Origin: JABWAJ01 sp038323375
Lineage (GTDB): Bacteria; Bacteroidota; Bacteroidia; Chitinophagales; Saprospiraceae
Reading direction: 5' to 3'
DNA length: 64,000 bases
Assembly (NCBI GenBank): GCA_038323375.1
Contig: JBBQGV010000022.1
Span: 4,135 to 68,134 of the forward strand
Of this stretch, positions 27,232 through 35,340 are shown in pieces; within the stretch, counting starts at the first letter, position 1; each line of letters begins with the position of its first letter. The notes under the pieces were generated by a model. That model had not been told where the DNA came from. It worked only from the letters and a program-made list of their open reading frames with translations, and did no database searches. The position numbers were made by a program, and so were the translations under genes.

Positions 27232-27900
27232 ATGAAAAAGCACATCTTGATTGCCGTCAGTTTTTTGTTCGCGATTGCGTTATCCGCACAAAATGAACGC
27301 TATACTGCGGCCATGCAAAAAGGAATTACGATATTGGACACTGCACGGAATACAAATACGTTCCTTCAGACAGCCAACCACTTTGAGCGGATTGCCAATG
27401 CTGAAAAGCAAGCCTGGTTGCCCAACTATTACGTTGCTTATTGCAATATGATGGTCGCCACAGGACTCATGCAAGAAGAAAAAGTGGAACAGTGCGGCGC
27501 ATACTTAGATAAGGCGCAAACGGCGCTGGATGCTGCAAAAACGTTGGCATCGGAGGAATCTGACATCTACGCTTTGCAGGGTTATATTTACCAGGGGCGG
27601 ATTTGGGACAACCCGATGGCCAATGGCGCAAAATACAGCCCGATGTCGCATGCAGCGTTAGACAAAGCCATTGCAATAAATGACCAGAATCCGCGCCCTT
27701 ATTATCTGAAAGGCCAAAACGTATTGTTCACACCTGTTTTTTACGGGGGCGGCTCCAAAAATGCAATGCCGTTGCTGCAAAAAGCTGCTGAAAAATTTGC
27801 AGCTTACCAGGCACCTTCTCCTTTGCATCCCAACTGGGGCGCAGGCGCGAACAAATGGATGATTCATCATGCGGAAAAAAGCATGAAGGAAGGCAATTAA
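27232..27900 (+). CDS. Exported TPR-like protein of unknown function
   Basis: A 222-residue protein with a signal peptide (MKKHILIAVSFLFAIALSAQ). The rest is helical with loose TPR pairs (FLQTANHFERIANAEKQAWL, SHAALDKAIAINDQNPRPYY, MPLLQKAAEKFAAY) and a GGGSKNA loop. It resembles small periplasmic TPR proteins found beside TonB receptors in Bacteroidota (general knowledge). It is probably functionally tied to the receptor upstream or to the two-component pair downstream. Confidence 0.65.
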   Translation: MKKHILIAVSFLFAIALSAQNERYTAAMQKGITILDTARNTNTFLQTANHFERIANAEKQAWLPNYYVAYCNMMVATGLMQEEKVEQCGAYLDKAQTALDAAKTLASEESDIYALQGYIYQGRIWDNPMANGAKYSPMSHAALDKAIAINDQNPRPYYLKGQNVLFTPVFYGGGSKNAMPLLQKAAEKFAAYQAPSPLHPNWGAGANKWMIHHAEKSMKEGN

Positions 27901-28055
27901 ATTACAGCCCCTTACCCTGAAGCGCAGAGGCGAATAGTTTTGCGAAGTACCGCTCCAGTAAGGTTTCCTGGTTGGTTCAAATCTGCCGAACAGCATTCGG
28001 TGGCACAAGGGTTGGCGCTGTGTAACAAAAAGGCACCCCGAGTCCCAAACAGGTA

Positions 28056-28077
28056 ACTTATTTACGCCACGTTCCTA
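28056..28077 (-). repeat. Solo end of the 192-bp palindromic element family
   Basis: ACTTATTTACGCCACGTTCC resembles the right end of the complete element at 38750-38941 (ACTTATTTACGACACGCTCC) with two differences. No matching left end is visible within 300 bases. Confidence 0.5.
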
Positions 28078-28092
28078 AAAATTCACTTAAAG

Positions 28093-29136
28093 ATGACGAC
28101 AACCGGAAAATGGCTCGCATTAAGAACTGGTTTGATCAAAATGGGCATGATCTTCGGCATTACCTTTGCCATTTCAGTACTTGTCATGTGGCCCTGGATG
28201 AGCCATAACCAGTATGCCCTGCTTGTTAACGCCACCTACAACAGCCTGTTTACTATGCTGTTGTGGGTGGGCAATGAGTGGCTCGCCGATAACATCAATA
28301 TTTCCTGGATAGAATATCCATTGAAACGACTGGCGTTAAGCGCGCTCCTCACCGTGGTTTATACCCTTGCTGTCATCGTCGGTGTGCGCATCGGAATGGC
28401 CTGGTTGCTCCATGGTACCCTGCCTTCGGAGACACTGAAAGACATTGGCAGCAGCACAGTGCTTGTGACCCTCACACTGACCATGCTAATCAGTACTTTT
28501 TTGCACGGCCGGGCATTTTTATTTCAATGGAAAGAATCCGTGCTGGAAGCCGAACAACTGAAGCGGGCGCACTTGACCGCAAAGTATGAAAACCTAAAAA
28601 CCCAGGTTAACCCGCATTTTTTATTCAATAGCCTGAATGTATTGTCCAACTTAGTCTACAAAGATCAGGATCAGGCGGTGCGCTTCATCAAGCAGTTGTC
28701 GAACGTGTATCGGTATTTATTAGACATGCGCGAACAGGAAGTGGTCTCCCTGGAAACCGAACTGGAAGTGCTGAAAGACTACATTTCGCTGTTGAAAATC
28801 CGTTTTGGCGAAAGCCTGAACATCAACCTGGAGCTGGAACCTGATGCAGGCATTGCCATCCCGCCCCTCACGCTGCAAATGCTGGTAGAGAATGCCGTCA
28901 AACACAACATCGCTTCGAAGAACATGCCTTTGGACATTTCTATATTCCGGCAAGGCGACCTGATTGTGGTGGAAAACAGCCTGCAAAGCCGGCTGAATAA
29001 CCCGGAATCTACCGGAATCGGTTTGATCAATATTCAGGAACGGTACCGCCATGTCAGTGACAAAGCGGTGGCGATCGAAAACGGACCGTATACTTTTCGG
29101 GTTATTTTGCCCGTATTGCAAATGACAAAAGCATGA
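28093..29136 (+). CDS. LytS-type sensor histidine kinase
   Basis: A 347-residue inner-membrane kinase with about four TM helices (20-155) and no extra sensor domain. The His-kinase motif of the LytS family is QVNPHFLFNSLNVLSNLVYK (phosphorylated His175), with the ATP-binding N-box PPLTLQMLVENAVKHNI and the G-box STGIGLINIQERY. Its stop overlaps the start of the LytTR response regulator by four bases (ATGA), so the two form a cognate pair. The signal is unknown. Confidence 0.92.
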   Translation: MTTTGKWLALRTGLIKMGMIFGITFAISVLVMWPWMSHNQYALLVNATYNSLFTMLLWVGNEWLADNINISWIEYPLKRLALSALLTVVYTLAVIVGVRIGMAWLLHGTLPSETLKDIGSSTVLVTLTLTMLISTFLHGRAFLFQWKESVLEAEQLKRAHLTAKYENLKTQVNPHFLFNSLNVLSNLVYKDQDQAVRFIKQLSNVYRYLLDMREQEVVSLETELEVLKDYISLLKIRFGESLNINLELEPDAGIAIPPLTLQMLVENAVKHNIASKNMPLDISIFRQGDLIVVENSLQSRLNNPESTGIGLINIQERYRHVSDKAVAIENGPYTFRVILPVLQMTKA

Positions 29137-29906
29137 TGCGCATCCTCCTGATCGAAGATGAGGCGCTCGCCGCCGAACGCCTGCGCGAACTCATCCTGCG
29201 TCATGATCCCGGGATTGAAATTGTCGCCCAATTGGACAGCGTTTCTGATACGGTGCAGTGGTTAACTTCAAACCCACCCCCCGACCTGGCCTTTTTCGAC
29301 ATCCATTTAGCCGATGGCCTGAGTTTTGAAATATTCGAGCGCAGCGAACTGCGTTGTCCAGTCATTTTCACCACCGCTTACGACGCATACGCACTTAAAG
29401 CGTTTAAAGCCAATGGAATAGATTATTTATTGAAACCCATTGACGCTATGGAGCTTGAAGGTGCGTTTCACCGCTACGAGCAGTTGCGCGCCAACTTCTC
29501 CTCCCCTGCCCTGCCGGAAATCAATGCATTACAAAAAGCTATGCAACAACTCCTTGTTCCGGGCTATAAAGGCCGCTTTGTGGTGAAAAACGGCCCGTTT
29601 TTGCACGCGGTTCCTGTGGAAGAAATCGCCTATTTCTACCACGAAAATAAAATGGTGTGGCTAAAGAAAACCGATCATAAAAAACACGCCATTGACTATA
29701 CACTGGAACAAATCGAAGAAATGCTCGATCCAAAGCGTTTTTTTCGGCTTAACCGAAAGTATATTGCTTCTTTCCCCGCCATCCGGGAAGTGGTGGTTTT
29801 TTCGGGCAGCCGGTTGAAGGTTTCACTGCCTGATCCGCCGGACAAGGAAGCGATTTTGATTAGTCGGGAGCGGGTGGATGCTTTTCGGAAGTGGTTGGAT
29901 CATTAA
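29133..29906 (+). CDS. LytTR-family response regulator
   Basis: A 257-residue regulator: a receiver domain (residues 1-120) with acidic pocket EDE and phosphorylated Asp56 in LAFFDIHLADG, Thr/Tyr switch ITTAYDAYALKA and Lys in YLLKPID, then a LytTR DNA-binding domain (about 150-255; FVVKNGPFLHAVPVEEIAYF, RFFRLNRKYIASF). The receiver has FDIHL where DIQMP is more common. It is the partner of the kinase immediately upstream and probably regulates nearby transport genes. Confidence 0.93.
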   Translation: MMRILLIEDEALAAERLRELILRHDPGIEIVAQLDSVSDTVQWLTSNPPPDLAFFDIHLADGLSFEIFERSELRCPVIFTTAYDAYALKAFKANGIDYLLKPIDAMELEGAFHRYEQLRANFSSPALPEINALQKAMQQLLVPGYKGRFVVKNGPFLHAVPVEEIAYFYHENKMVWLKKTDHKKHAIDYTLEQIEEMLDPKRFFRLNRKYIASFPAIREVVVFSGSRLKVSLPDPPDKEAILISRERVDAFRKWLDH

Positions 29907-29931
29907 AATCTACATCCCTTTACTTCAAGGC

Positions 29932-29962
29932 TTGTAGAAGGCTTCAATTCTCATTATCTTTG
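29932..29962 (+). promoter_or_regulatory. Promoter of the xisHI pair
   Basis: TTG at 29932 and TATCTTTG at 29955-29962 are separated by 20 bases, a good match to the Bacteroidota -33/-7 pattern. The start codon at 29969 begins only 7 bases after the -7 element, so transcription probably starts at or next to the ATG and the message would be leaderless or nearly so. Confidence 0.6.
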
Positions 29963-29968
29963 CGATAG

Positions 29969-30379
29969 ATGACACGAGACAAATACCATGATCAAGTTCG
30001 AAGAGCATTAGAAGCTGAAGGGTGGGTTATTACTCATGATCCCTACTTTATCCGTTTAGGTAAACGAAAAGGCTTCATTGATCTCGGTGCAGAGACTATT
30101 GGAGCCGAACGAGCAAACGAAAAAATAGCCGTCGAAATTAAAAGCTTTTCTGGATCATCAGATGTTGATGACTTTGAAGATGCACTTGGTCAATTTTTGC
30201 TTTACAAATTGGCCTTAGCTGATAAATAACCTGACCGTATACTCTTTTTGGCAATGCCTAAAGATTTTTACAAAAGCTTTTTCGACGATTCTTTCTTTGT
30301 CCAGGTTTTGAAGACGTATCAAGTCAATCTGATCGTTTATGATTTCAGGCAAATCAAAATAGAACAATGGATAAAATAA
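29969..30379 (+). pseudogene. xisH: xisH with a single in-frame stop codon
   Basis: Codons 1-86 encode the N-terminal part of XisH (MTRDKYHDQVRRALEAEGW, GFIDLGAE, KIAVEIKSF, DALGQFLLYKLAL). A TAA at 30227-30229 (codon 87) interrupts it, and the same frame continues without further stop as PDRILFLAMPKDFYKSFF and QVNLIVYDFRQIKIEQWIK to a stop at 30377, giving the family's normal length of about 136 residues. A sense codon such as CAA, GAA or AAA is expected there. The retained D38 and E56/K58 (ExK) suggest a PD-(D/E)XK nuclease fold. XisH was named for a role in fdxN-element excision in cyanobacteria; the general role is uncertain. A recoded stop or sequencing error is also possible. Confidence 0.85.
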
Positions 30380-30702
30380 ATCAATACAAGCGCATTGTTC
30401 GCGCCTTAGTAGAAGAAGTTGCAACAATGGCACCTTCGGATGAACAAGTTGAAAATCAGCTCATTACTGATGATGAACATGGGCATTATTTGCTGTATTC
30501 GGTCGGTTGGGAAAATGAAGACTATCGAGAATATGGCTCATTTGTCCATATTGATATAAAAGCGGACGAAAAAGTCTGGATTCAGCATGATGGCACAGAT
30601 TTGAAACTTGCCTTGTTGCTCATTGAACGAGGAGTTCCTAAAGATGATATTGTGTTGGGCTTTAGAGCACCCTTTCGCAGAGAGCCACTTGTCATTCATT
30701 AG
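30367..30702 (+). CDS. xisI: XisI protein
   Basis: A complete 111-residue XisI (MDKINQYKRIVRALVEEVAT, DDEHGHYLLYSVGWENEDYR, VWIQHDGTDLKLALLLIERG, DDIVLGFRAP), typical family length. Its start lies inside the last codons of xisH, the overlap normally seen for this pair, so translation may be coupled. With xisH broken, XisI may be unpaired; if the two form a toxin/antitoxin or nuclease/inhibitor pair, retention of the small partner is what one would expect, but that is speculation. Confidence 0.92.
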   Translation: MDKINQYKRIVRALVEEVATMAPSDEQVENQLITDDEHGHYLLYSVGWENEDYREYGSFVHIDIKADEKVWIQHDGTDLKLALLLIERGVPKDDIVLGFRAPFRREPLVIH

Positions 30703-30725
30703 TAATAATATGATTGTAAAAACAG

Positions 30726-31586
30726 TTACAGCAAGTTTATCACTGCCACCCCTGCCACCACCAGCGCGCCACCTACCAACACGCTGCCATCTATTTGTTC
30801 GTTCAACAACCATACCGAAAACAGCACGCCAAAAACCGGCACTAAGTTGTTAAAAATAGCCGTGCGCGCTGCGCCAATAGCTCTGATCCCTTCTGCGTAC
30901 CAGACAAATCCGAGTACTGTGCCCAAAAGTCCCAGGAAAACCAACGCTCCCCAGATTTGAAAGGGCACTTCTCCGACCGGGTGCAAACCTTCCCAATACG
31001 CCAGCGGCAACAGGCCGGCCATTCCCAATAAACAACTATAAGTGGTAGTCACCAACGGTTCCTGGGCAAAAGAAATTTTGCGACTCAGCAGAGTATAGAC
31101 CGCCCAGGAAGCCGGGCAGCCCAAAGCCAGCCACTCTCCGGGACCAAAATGGTCAAAAACAGACCTTAATTCTCCACGCGTAATGACCACAGCTGCTCCA
31201 AAAAGCGACAACAGGCCGCCCAATATTTTTGCGGGTTTCAGGGGTTCTCCAAACATAAAAACGGAGGCAAACAAAATAATAGTCGGATTCAGAGCCACCA
31301 GCAGAGACGCCCGGCTGGCCGTAATTAGTCTCAGCGCACTGAAAAAGAAAAAATTATAAACAATGATACCCGAAATCGCCAGCAGAATGTTGTAGCGCAG
31401 CGTCCGACGATCCATCTTTGGAAGCTTAGTTTTGGTGAGCCACACAACGCCCAACAAGCCCAGCGTTGCAAACAAAAATCGCCAGAATGCGCCTTCAAAC
31501 GGCCCCATCACCTGGGCTGCCATCCGCGTTGCAATGAAGGTGCCACCCCATACACAGGCGACAAGGAGGAGTTTTCCGTAAATCAT
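30726..31586 (-). CDS. EamA/DMT-family transporter
   Basis: A 286-residue protein with about ten TM helices in two EamA repeats (VACVWGGTFIATRMAAQVMG, FWRFLFATLGLLGVVWL in the first; the second begins near LGCPASWAVYTLLSR). The start at 31586 is preferred over the ATG at 31616, but both fit. The family exports or imports metabolites such as amino acids; no substrate can be assigned. It converges with xisI, with 23 bases between stops. Confidence 0.87.
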   Translation of the reverse strand: MIYGKLLLVACVWGGTFIATRMAAQVMGPFEGAFWRFLFATLGLLGVVWLTKTKLPKMDRRTLRYNILLAISGIIVYNFFFFSALRLITASRASLLVALNPTIILFASVFMFGEPLKPAKILGGLLSLFGAAVVITRGELRSVFDHFGPGEWLALGCPASWAVYTLLSRKISFAQEPLVTTTYSCLLGMAGLLPLAYWEGLHPVGEVPFQIWGALVFLGLLGTVLGFVWYAEGIRAIGAARTAIFNNLVPVFGVLFSVWLLNEQIDGSVLVGGALVVAGVAVINLL

Positions 31587-31764
31587 GGGGCGAAGGTGGG
31601 CATTTTTTTTGATCACTTTGTTTCCCGCGAAGGACGCAAAGGCTGGCGTCTCGCTTTGCGGACTTGGCGTATCCTCCGCGTACTTTGCGGGGAAGATATC
31701 CCGCGAAGGTCGCTAAGAATGATGCCCGACACTTGGCACCTTTGCTGGAAATTTTATTTCACCG

Positions 31765-33249
31765 TTATTTTTTCAACATAAGAGGTGTACCATTTCCTGT
31801 ACTGGTTTTCACCCAATAAACCCCAGCTGGCAACAAGCTCAAATCCAGCTCCCCTTTTTCCAAACCGGCCAGAAAAACGCGTTCTGCAATCTTCACCCCG
31901 AAGGCATTAAAGACCTGCACATGAACCGACTTTTCCAAAGGCTTTCCAAACTCCAGAAAAACGGCGCCGGAGGTCGGGTTGGGAAAAACACGCCAGGACA
32001 AAGTTTCCGGTAACACGTTTAAACCCGTTACCGGGTTGGCCTCAAAAGCACCAATGGAGGGCGGGATAGCATATCCGTTCCCCGCAAAATCAAACGCCGG
32101 GGCAGTAAGTGGCAAGCCAGCGCCTGCAGCCGGGCTATTGGAAGGAATGGAAAAATCGGCGTTGGTTGGCGTGGCAAATAAAGGATCGGCATTTAACAGG
32201 CCGTTCGTTTCCGGAACCGGCAAATTGGGGCCAGCCCAATTGGCATCATCTGCATTGAACCAAAGGTTATTGGAAAAAACAAACGTTTCCGGCGCGGTAT
32301 TCGGGCCGATATTCACTTCTGAATTCAAGTCTTCTTCGAGCCAAACGATGTTGTTGATAAAGGCGTTATCACCACAAGGCAAAAACCGGTCGGGGTCAAC
32401 GGTCTCCTGTAGAATACGGATGACCCAGTTCTCAGGCTGATAAAACGTATTGTTGGCCACAACGACGTTCACTGCGCCGACATAAGCAATGGGCGCTGTG
32501 GAGCCAACGAAAATATTGGCATAGACCTGCAGATTGGCGGCTTCAAAATGAGCCGTATCAGGCCGAAAAAATTGCAAGCCTGTGCTTCCTCCGAGGTTGA
32601 GCGTGCGCTGGCCGCCGTCGCGAAAAAAGTTGGCTTCGATGCGCACCCATTCAGTTCCCCCTTTAGCTTGAATGGAATTGGAGCCGAGGCTTTCAAATTC
32701 GTTTTGGCGGATGAATCCGTGATGGCATCCTACCATATCAATGCCGCTGCCGCCCGCTGCGCCGTTTTCAAAAGTGCAGTTCCTGATTTCGAAGTAGTCG
32801 AGCCCGGAAAGTTTCAGCAAGTCGTTGTTTCCGGACACCGCCATGTCGCGAAAAACGCAGTCTTCGATCACCAGATGGTGTGCAGGTGTGGCGTACGTGC
32901 CACCGTCGTCAATGTTCACGCCGTTTCCGGTTTGGTGCTGAAAAATGAGGCCACGTATCCACAAATACGCCGGGTCGGAGAGCTGGATGGCATTGTTGCC
33001 GCCTTCAAAAACCACGGTGGCTCCGGGCGCATTTTTTATCGTAATCCATTGGTTGACATTGCCCTGTATGTTCGCGAAGAACAACCCTCCGGGATAGGTA
33101 CCGGTGTGGATAAGGATGGTATCGCCGGGGGTCACCGCTGCAACAGCCGGACTAAGGGTTGGATAGGTTTGACCCGAACCGACGTGCAGCGTGGCGGCGT
33201 GGATAATATTATAGATAGCCAAAAAGAGTAGGGTTGAAAAAGTACGCAT
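31765..33249 (-). CDS. T9SS-exported right-handed parallel beta-helix protein
   Basis: A 494-residue protein with signal peptide (ending IIHAATLH). Residues about 25-390 carry beta-helix repeats (TYPTLSPAVAAVTPGDTILI, HHLVIEDCVFRDM, FEIRNCTFENG, GFIRQNEFES) of the pectate-lyase-like fold found in polysaccharide-binding or -cleaving proteins. The last 80 residues are a type IX secretion tail (SWRVFPNPTSGAVFLEF to PAGVYWVKTSTGNG). It is probably delivered to the cell surface. No catalytic residues are clear, so an enzymatic role is not claimed. Confidence 0.88.
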   Translation of the reverse strand: MRTFSTLLFLAIYNIIHAATLHVGSGQTYPTLSPAVAAVTPGDTILIHTGTYPGGLFFANIQGNVNQWITIKNAPGATVVFEGGNNAIQLSDPAYLWIRGLIFQHQTGNGVNIDDGGTYATPAHHLVIEDCVFRDMAVSGNNDLLKLSGLDYFEIRNCTFENGAAGGSGIDMVGCHHGFIRQNEFESLGSNSIQAKGGTEWVRIEANFFRDGGQRTLNLGGSTGLQFFRPDTAHFEAANLQVYANIFVGSTAPIAYVGAVNVVVANNTFYQPENWVIRILQETVDPDRFLPCGDNAFINNIVWLEEDLNSEVNIGPNTAPETFVFSNNLWFNADDANWAGPNLPVPETNGLLNADPLFATPTNADFSIPSNSPAAGAGLPLTAPAFDFAGNGYAIPPSIGAFEANPVTGLNVLPETLSWRVFPNPTSGAVFLEFGKPLEKSVHVQVFNAFGVKIAERVFLAGLEKGELDLSLLPAGVYWVKTSTGNGTPLMLKK

Positions 33250-33286
33250 AGGGTGACGAGTTTTAATAAAGACTATAATTGTGTGC

Positions 33287-33607
33287 TCAATAAGTCTCCA
33301 AAAATTCGGAAAGCAGAACTATGTCACACCAGGGTTGGTCACTAAACTGTTCTTTCAGGCGAACATCGGTCGTTATAATTAGTTTTTCAGCTGTTATGGC
33401 TGAAGCTGCTTCAAACAGATACTGGTCGCTTGAAAAATTACCCATAGATAGTTTTTCAATAACCGCCTCTGGAATTTGCTCAAATTCTTCATTGTCAATT
33501 ACAAGACACCTTTTGCTATCTTCAAGCGCAAACTTAATGAACTTGCGGATCAGACCAACAATTTCGTCCTGAGTTTGAAAATGGTTTTTAATCCGGATGG
33601 TTCTGCT
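33287..33607 (-). pseudogene. PIN-like nuclease remnant
   Basis: An open minus-strand frame with no start codon near its beginning. It encodes RCLVIDNEEFEQIPEAVIEK, GNFSSDQYLFEAASAITAEK and LIITTDVRLKEQF, which resembles the C-terminal half of a PIN-like domain (acidic D near QYLFEAA and the ITTD motif). It overlaps the end of the ATPase remnant in a different frame, the order typical of ATPase/nuclease pairs in one operon. The N-terminal half with the first acidic residues is missing. Assignment is by pattern only. Confidence 0.4.
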
Positions 33608-34072
33608 TCATAAAAGTGAGAAAGCCCGCCCTCGATCTGGCCTTTGGCATTTACTTTTTGCAACTCAACCTCCGCACCTATCTCTCCGTTCGTCTGATGA
33701 ACGGATTTTGACGTCGTCCGGATTGATTTCCCCTTGAGCTACTTTTTCTAAAAGCGCCTGCACAAAGTGCTCGCTGTGTGTGGAGACCAAAAACTGCCGG
33801 TCGCTGTCACTGTTGACAATGTCAACAAAAGCACCTGACAACTTGCGCACCATGCTGGGGTGGAGATGGATTTCAGGTTCATCTATGCAAATGAATTTTT
33901 TGCCAGTTTGAAAAGTTTTGGCAAGTATGGTTACAAGTTGATTGGTTCCAGAGCCTTCGTTAACCAGAAAATTGGTTTGCCCGGTTTTTGTGTTTTTTGC
34001 CAAAAGGCTAAATAATCCGGGTGCGCCGTTCGTTGGCAATTCCAATATTCCGTAAAAGCAAAAATCTTTCCC
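33550..34072 (-). pseudogene. AAA ATPase (ABC/SMC-like) C-terminal remnant, frameshifted
   Basis: Read from directly after the acyl-CoA dehydrogenase stop, the frame encodes NEGSGTNQLVTILAKTF, FICIDEPEIHLHPSMVRKL (Walker B) and QFLVSTHSEHFVQALL (switch His), the C-terminal half of an OLD/AAA_21-type ATPase. The Walker A part is absent. Near 33690-33705 the frame shifts: the continuation TNGEIGAEVELQKVNAKGQ-IEGGLSHFYEAEP is in another frame and ends at 33550. It is thus both 5'-truncated and frameshifted. Such ATPases often belong to phage-defence operons with a nuclease. Confidence 0.75.
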
Positions 34073-35218
34073 CTACCCCCCCTTCATGATTTCTCTCGAA
34101 ATGACCAATTTTTGGATCTCGGAAGTCCCTTCTCCGATCGTACACAACTTGGCGTCGCGGTAATATTTTTCCACCGGAAAATCTTTGGTGTAGCCATAGC
34201 CGCCAAAGACCTGCACAGCATCGTCTGCCACCCGCACAGCCACTTCAGAAGCGTAATATTTGGCCATCGCCGAAATTTTGGTGCTACTCTGATGGTTATC
34301 CTTTAAGTCGCCGGCCTGGCGGGTCAAGAGTTCAGCGGCTTGTATTTTGGTGGCCATATCCGCCAATTTGAACGCAATGCCCTGAAAAGAAGCAATGGGT
34401 TTACCGAATTGGTGGCGTTCCTGCGCATATTTCACCGACGCTTCATAGGCTCCTTTTGCGATGCCCAGCGACAGGGCGGCAATAGAGATGCGGCCACCGT
34501 CCAGAATCTTCATAGATTGAATGAAACCGTCACCCACTTCCCCCAGAATCTGACTTTTGTGAATCCGGCAATTGTCAAAAATCATTTCTGTCGTTTCGGA
34601 AGCGCGCATACCCAACTTATTTTCCTTCTTACCGGCAAAAAAGCCTGGCGTGCTGCGTTCTACCACAAAAGCCGTCATGCCGTGGCTGTCTAACAACTCG
34701 CCTGTACGGACAATCACCACAGCGACATCGCCGGATTTGCCGTGGGTAATGAAATTTTTTGTGCCGTTAATCACATAATAGTCGCCGTCATTTTGAGCTA
34801 CGCATTGCATTCTGCCAGCGTCGCTGCCCGTATTTGGCTCGGTCAGCCCCCATGCCCCGATCCATTCTCCGGAGGCTAATTTCGGAAGGTAAGTTTCCTT
34901 TTGCAATTCGTCGCCAAACATCAGGATATGATTCGTAGCCAGCGAATTGTGTGCTGCCACAGACAGCCCGATGGAGCCGCAAACTTTAGCAATTTCTTCA
35001 ATAACGGTGATGTACTCCCGATAGCCCAGTCCGGCACCACCGTAAATTTCAGGTACTAATACCCCCATAAATCCGTATTCGCCCATGCGTCGGAACAAAT
35101 CAACAGGAAAATGCTGGGCTTCATCCCATTCCATGACGTTGGGTCGGATATAGCTTTCTGCAAAATCATGAGCACTTTCTTTTATCAACTGCAGGCTATC
35201 CAAAGTTTCTACATTCAT
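34073..35218 (-). CDS. Acyl-CoA dehydrogenase
   Basis: A 381-residue flavoenzyme of the short/branched-chain type. Family signatures are GAWGLTEPNTGSDAG (FAD and substrate contact) and AVQVFGGYGYTKDFPVEKYYRDAKL. The catalytic base is likely the Glu in CTIGEGTSEIQ. It catalyses the first step of acyl-CoA beta-oxidation, passing electrons to ETF. The end of the gene (MKGG then TAG in a seven-G run) abuts the truncated ATPase remnant, so the junction may be a rearrangement breakpoint. Confidence 0.93.
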   Translation of the reverse strand: MNVETLDSLQLIKESAHDFAESYIRPNVMEWDEAQHFPVDLFRRMGEYGFMGVLVPEIYGGAGLGYREYITVIEEIAKVCGSIGLSVAAHNSLATNHILMFGDELQKETYLPKLASGEWIGAWGLTEPNTGSDAGRMQCVAQNDGDYYVINGTKNFITHGKSGDVAVVIVRTGELLDSHGMTAFVVERSTPGFFAGKKENKLGMRASETTEMIFDNCRIHKSQILGEVGDGFIQSMKILDGGRISIAALSLGIAKGAYEASVKYAQERHQFGKPIASFQGIAFKLADMATKIQAAELLTRQAGDLKDNHQSSTKISAMAKYYASEVAVRVADDAVQVFGGYGYTKDFPVEKYYRDAKLCTIGEGTSEIQKLVISREIMKGG

Positions 35219-35311
35219 ACCGTAGGTGATTTATTTGTGTTGAACGATTTGAGTTCCCAAACTGAATACAAAATTACGGTAAATTGTTTTTCTATGTCCA
35301 AAGTTTATTTG

Positions 35312-35340
35312 GTGTCTGTCCATTTAGAAGACAGACACTA
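35312..35340. repeat. Minimal hairpin copy of the TAGTGTCTGTC repeat
   Basis: GTGTCTGTC and GACAGACAC form a perfect 9-bp stem with a 10-base loop; on the minus strand it reads TAGTGTCTGTC, and its TAG is the phoA stop codon. It appears to be the two ends of the family without the centre. Confidence 0.75.
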
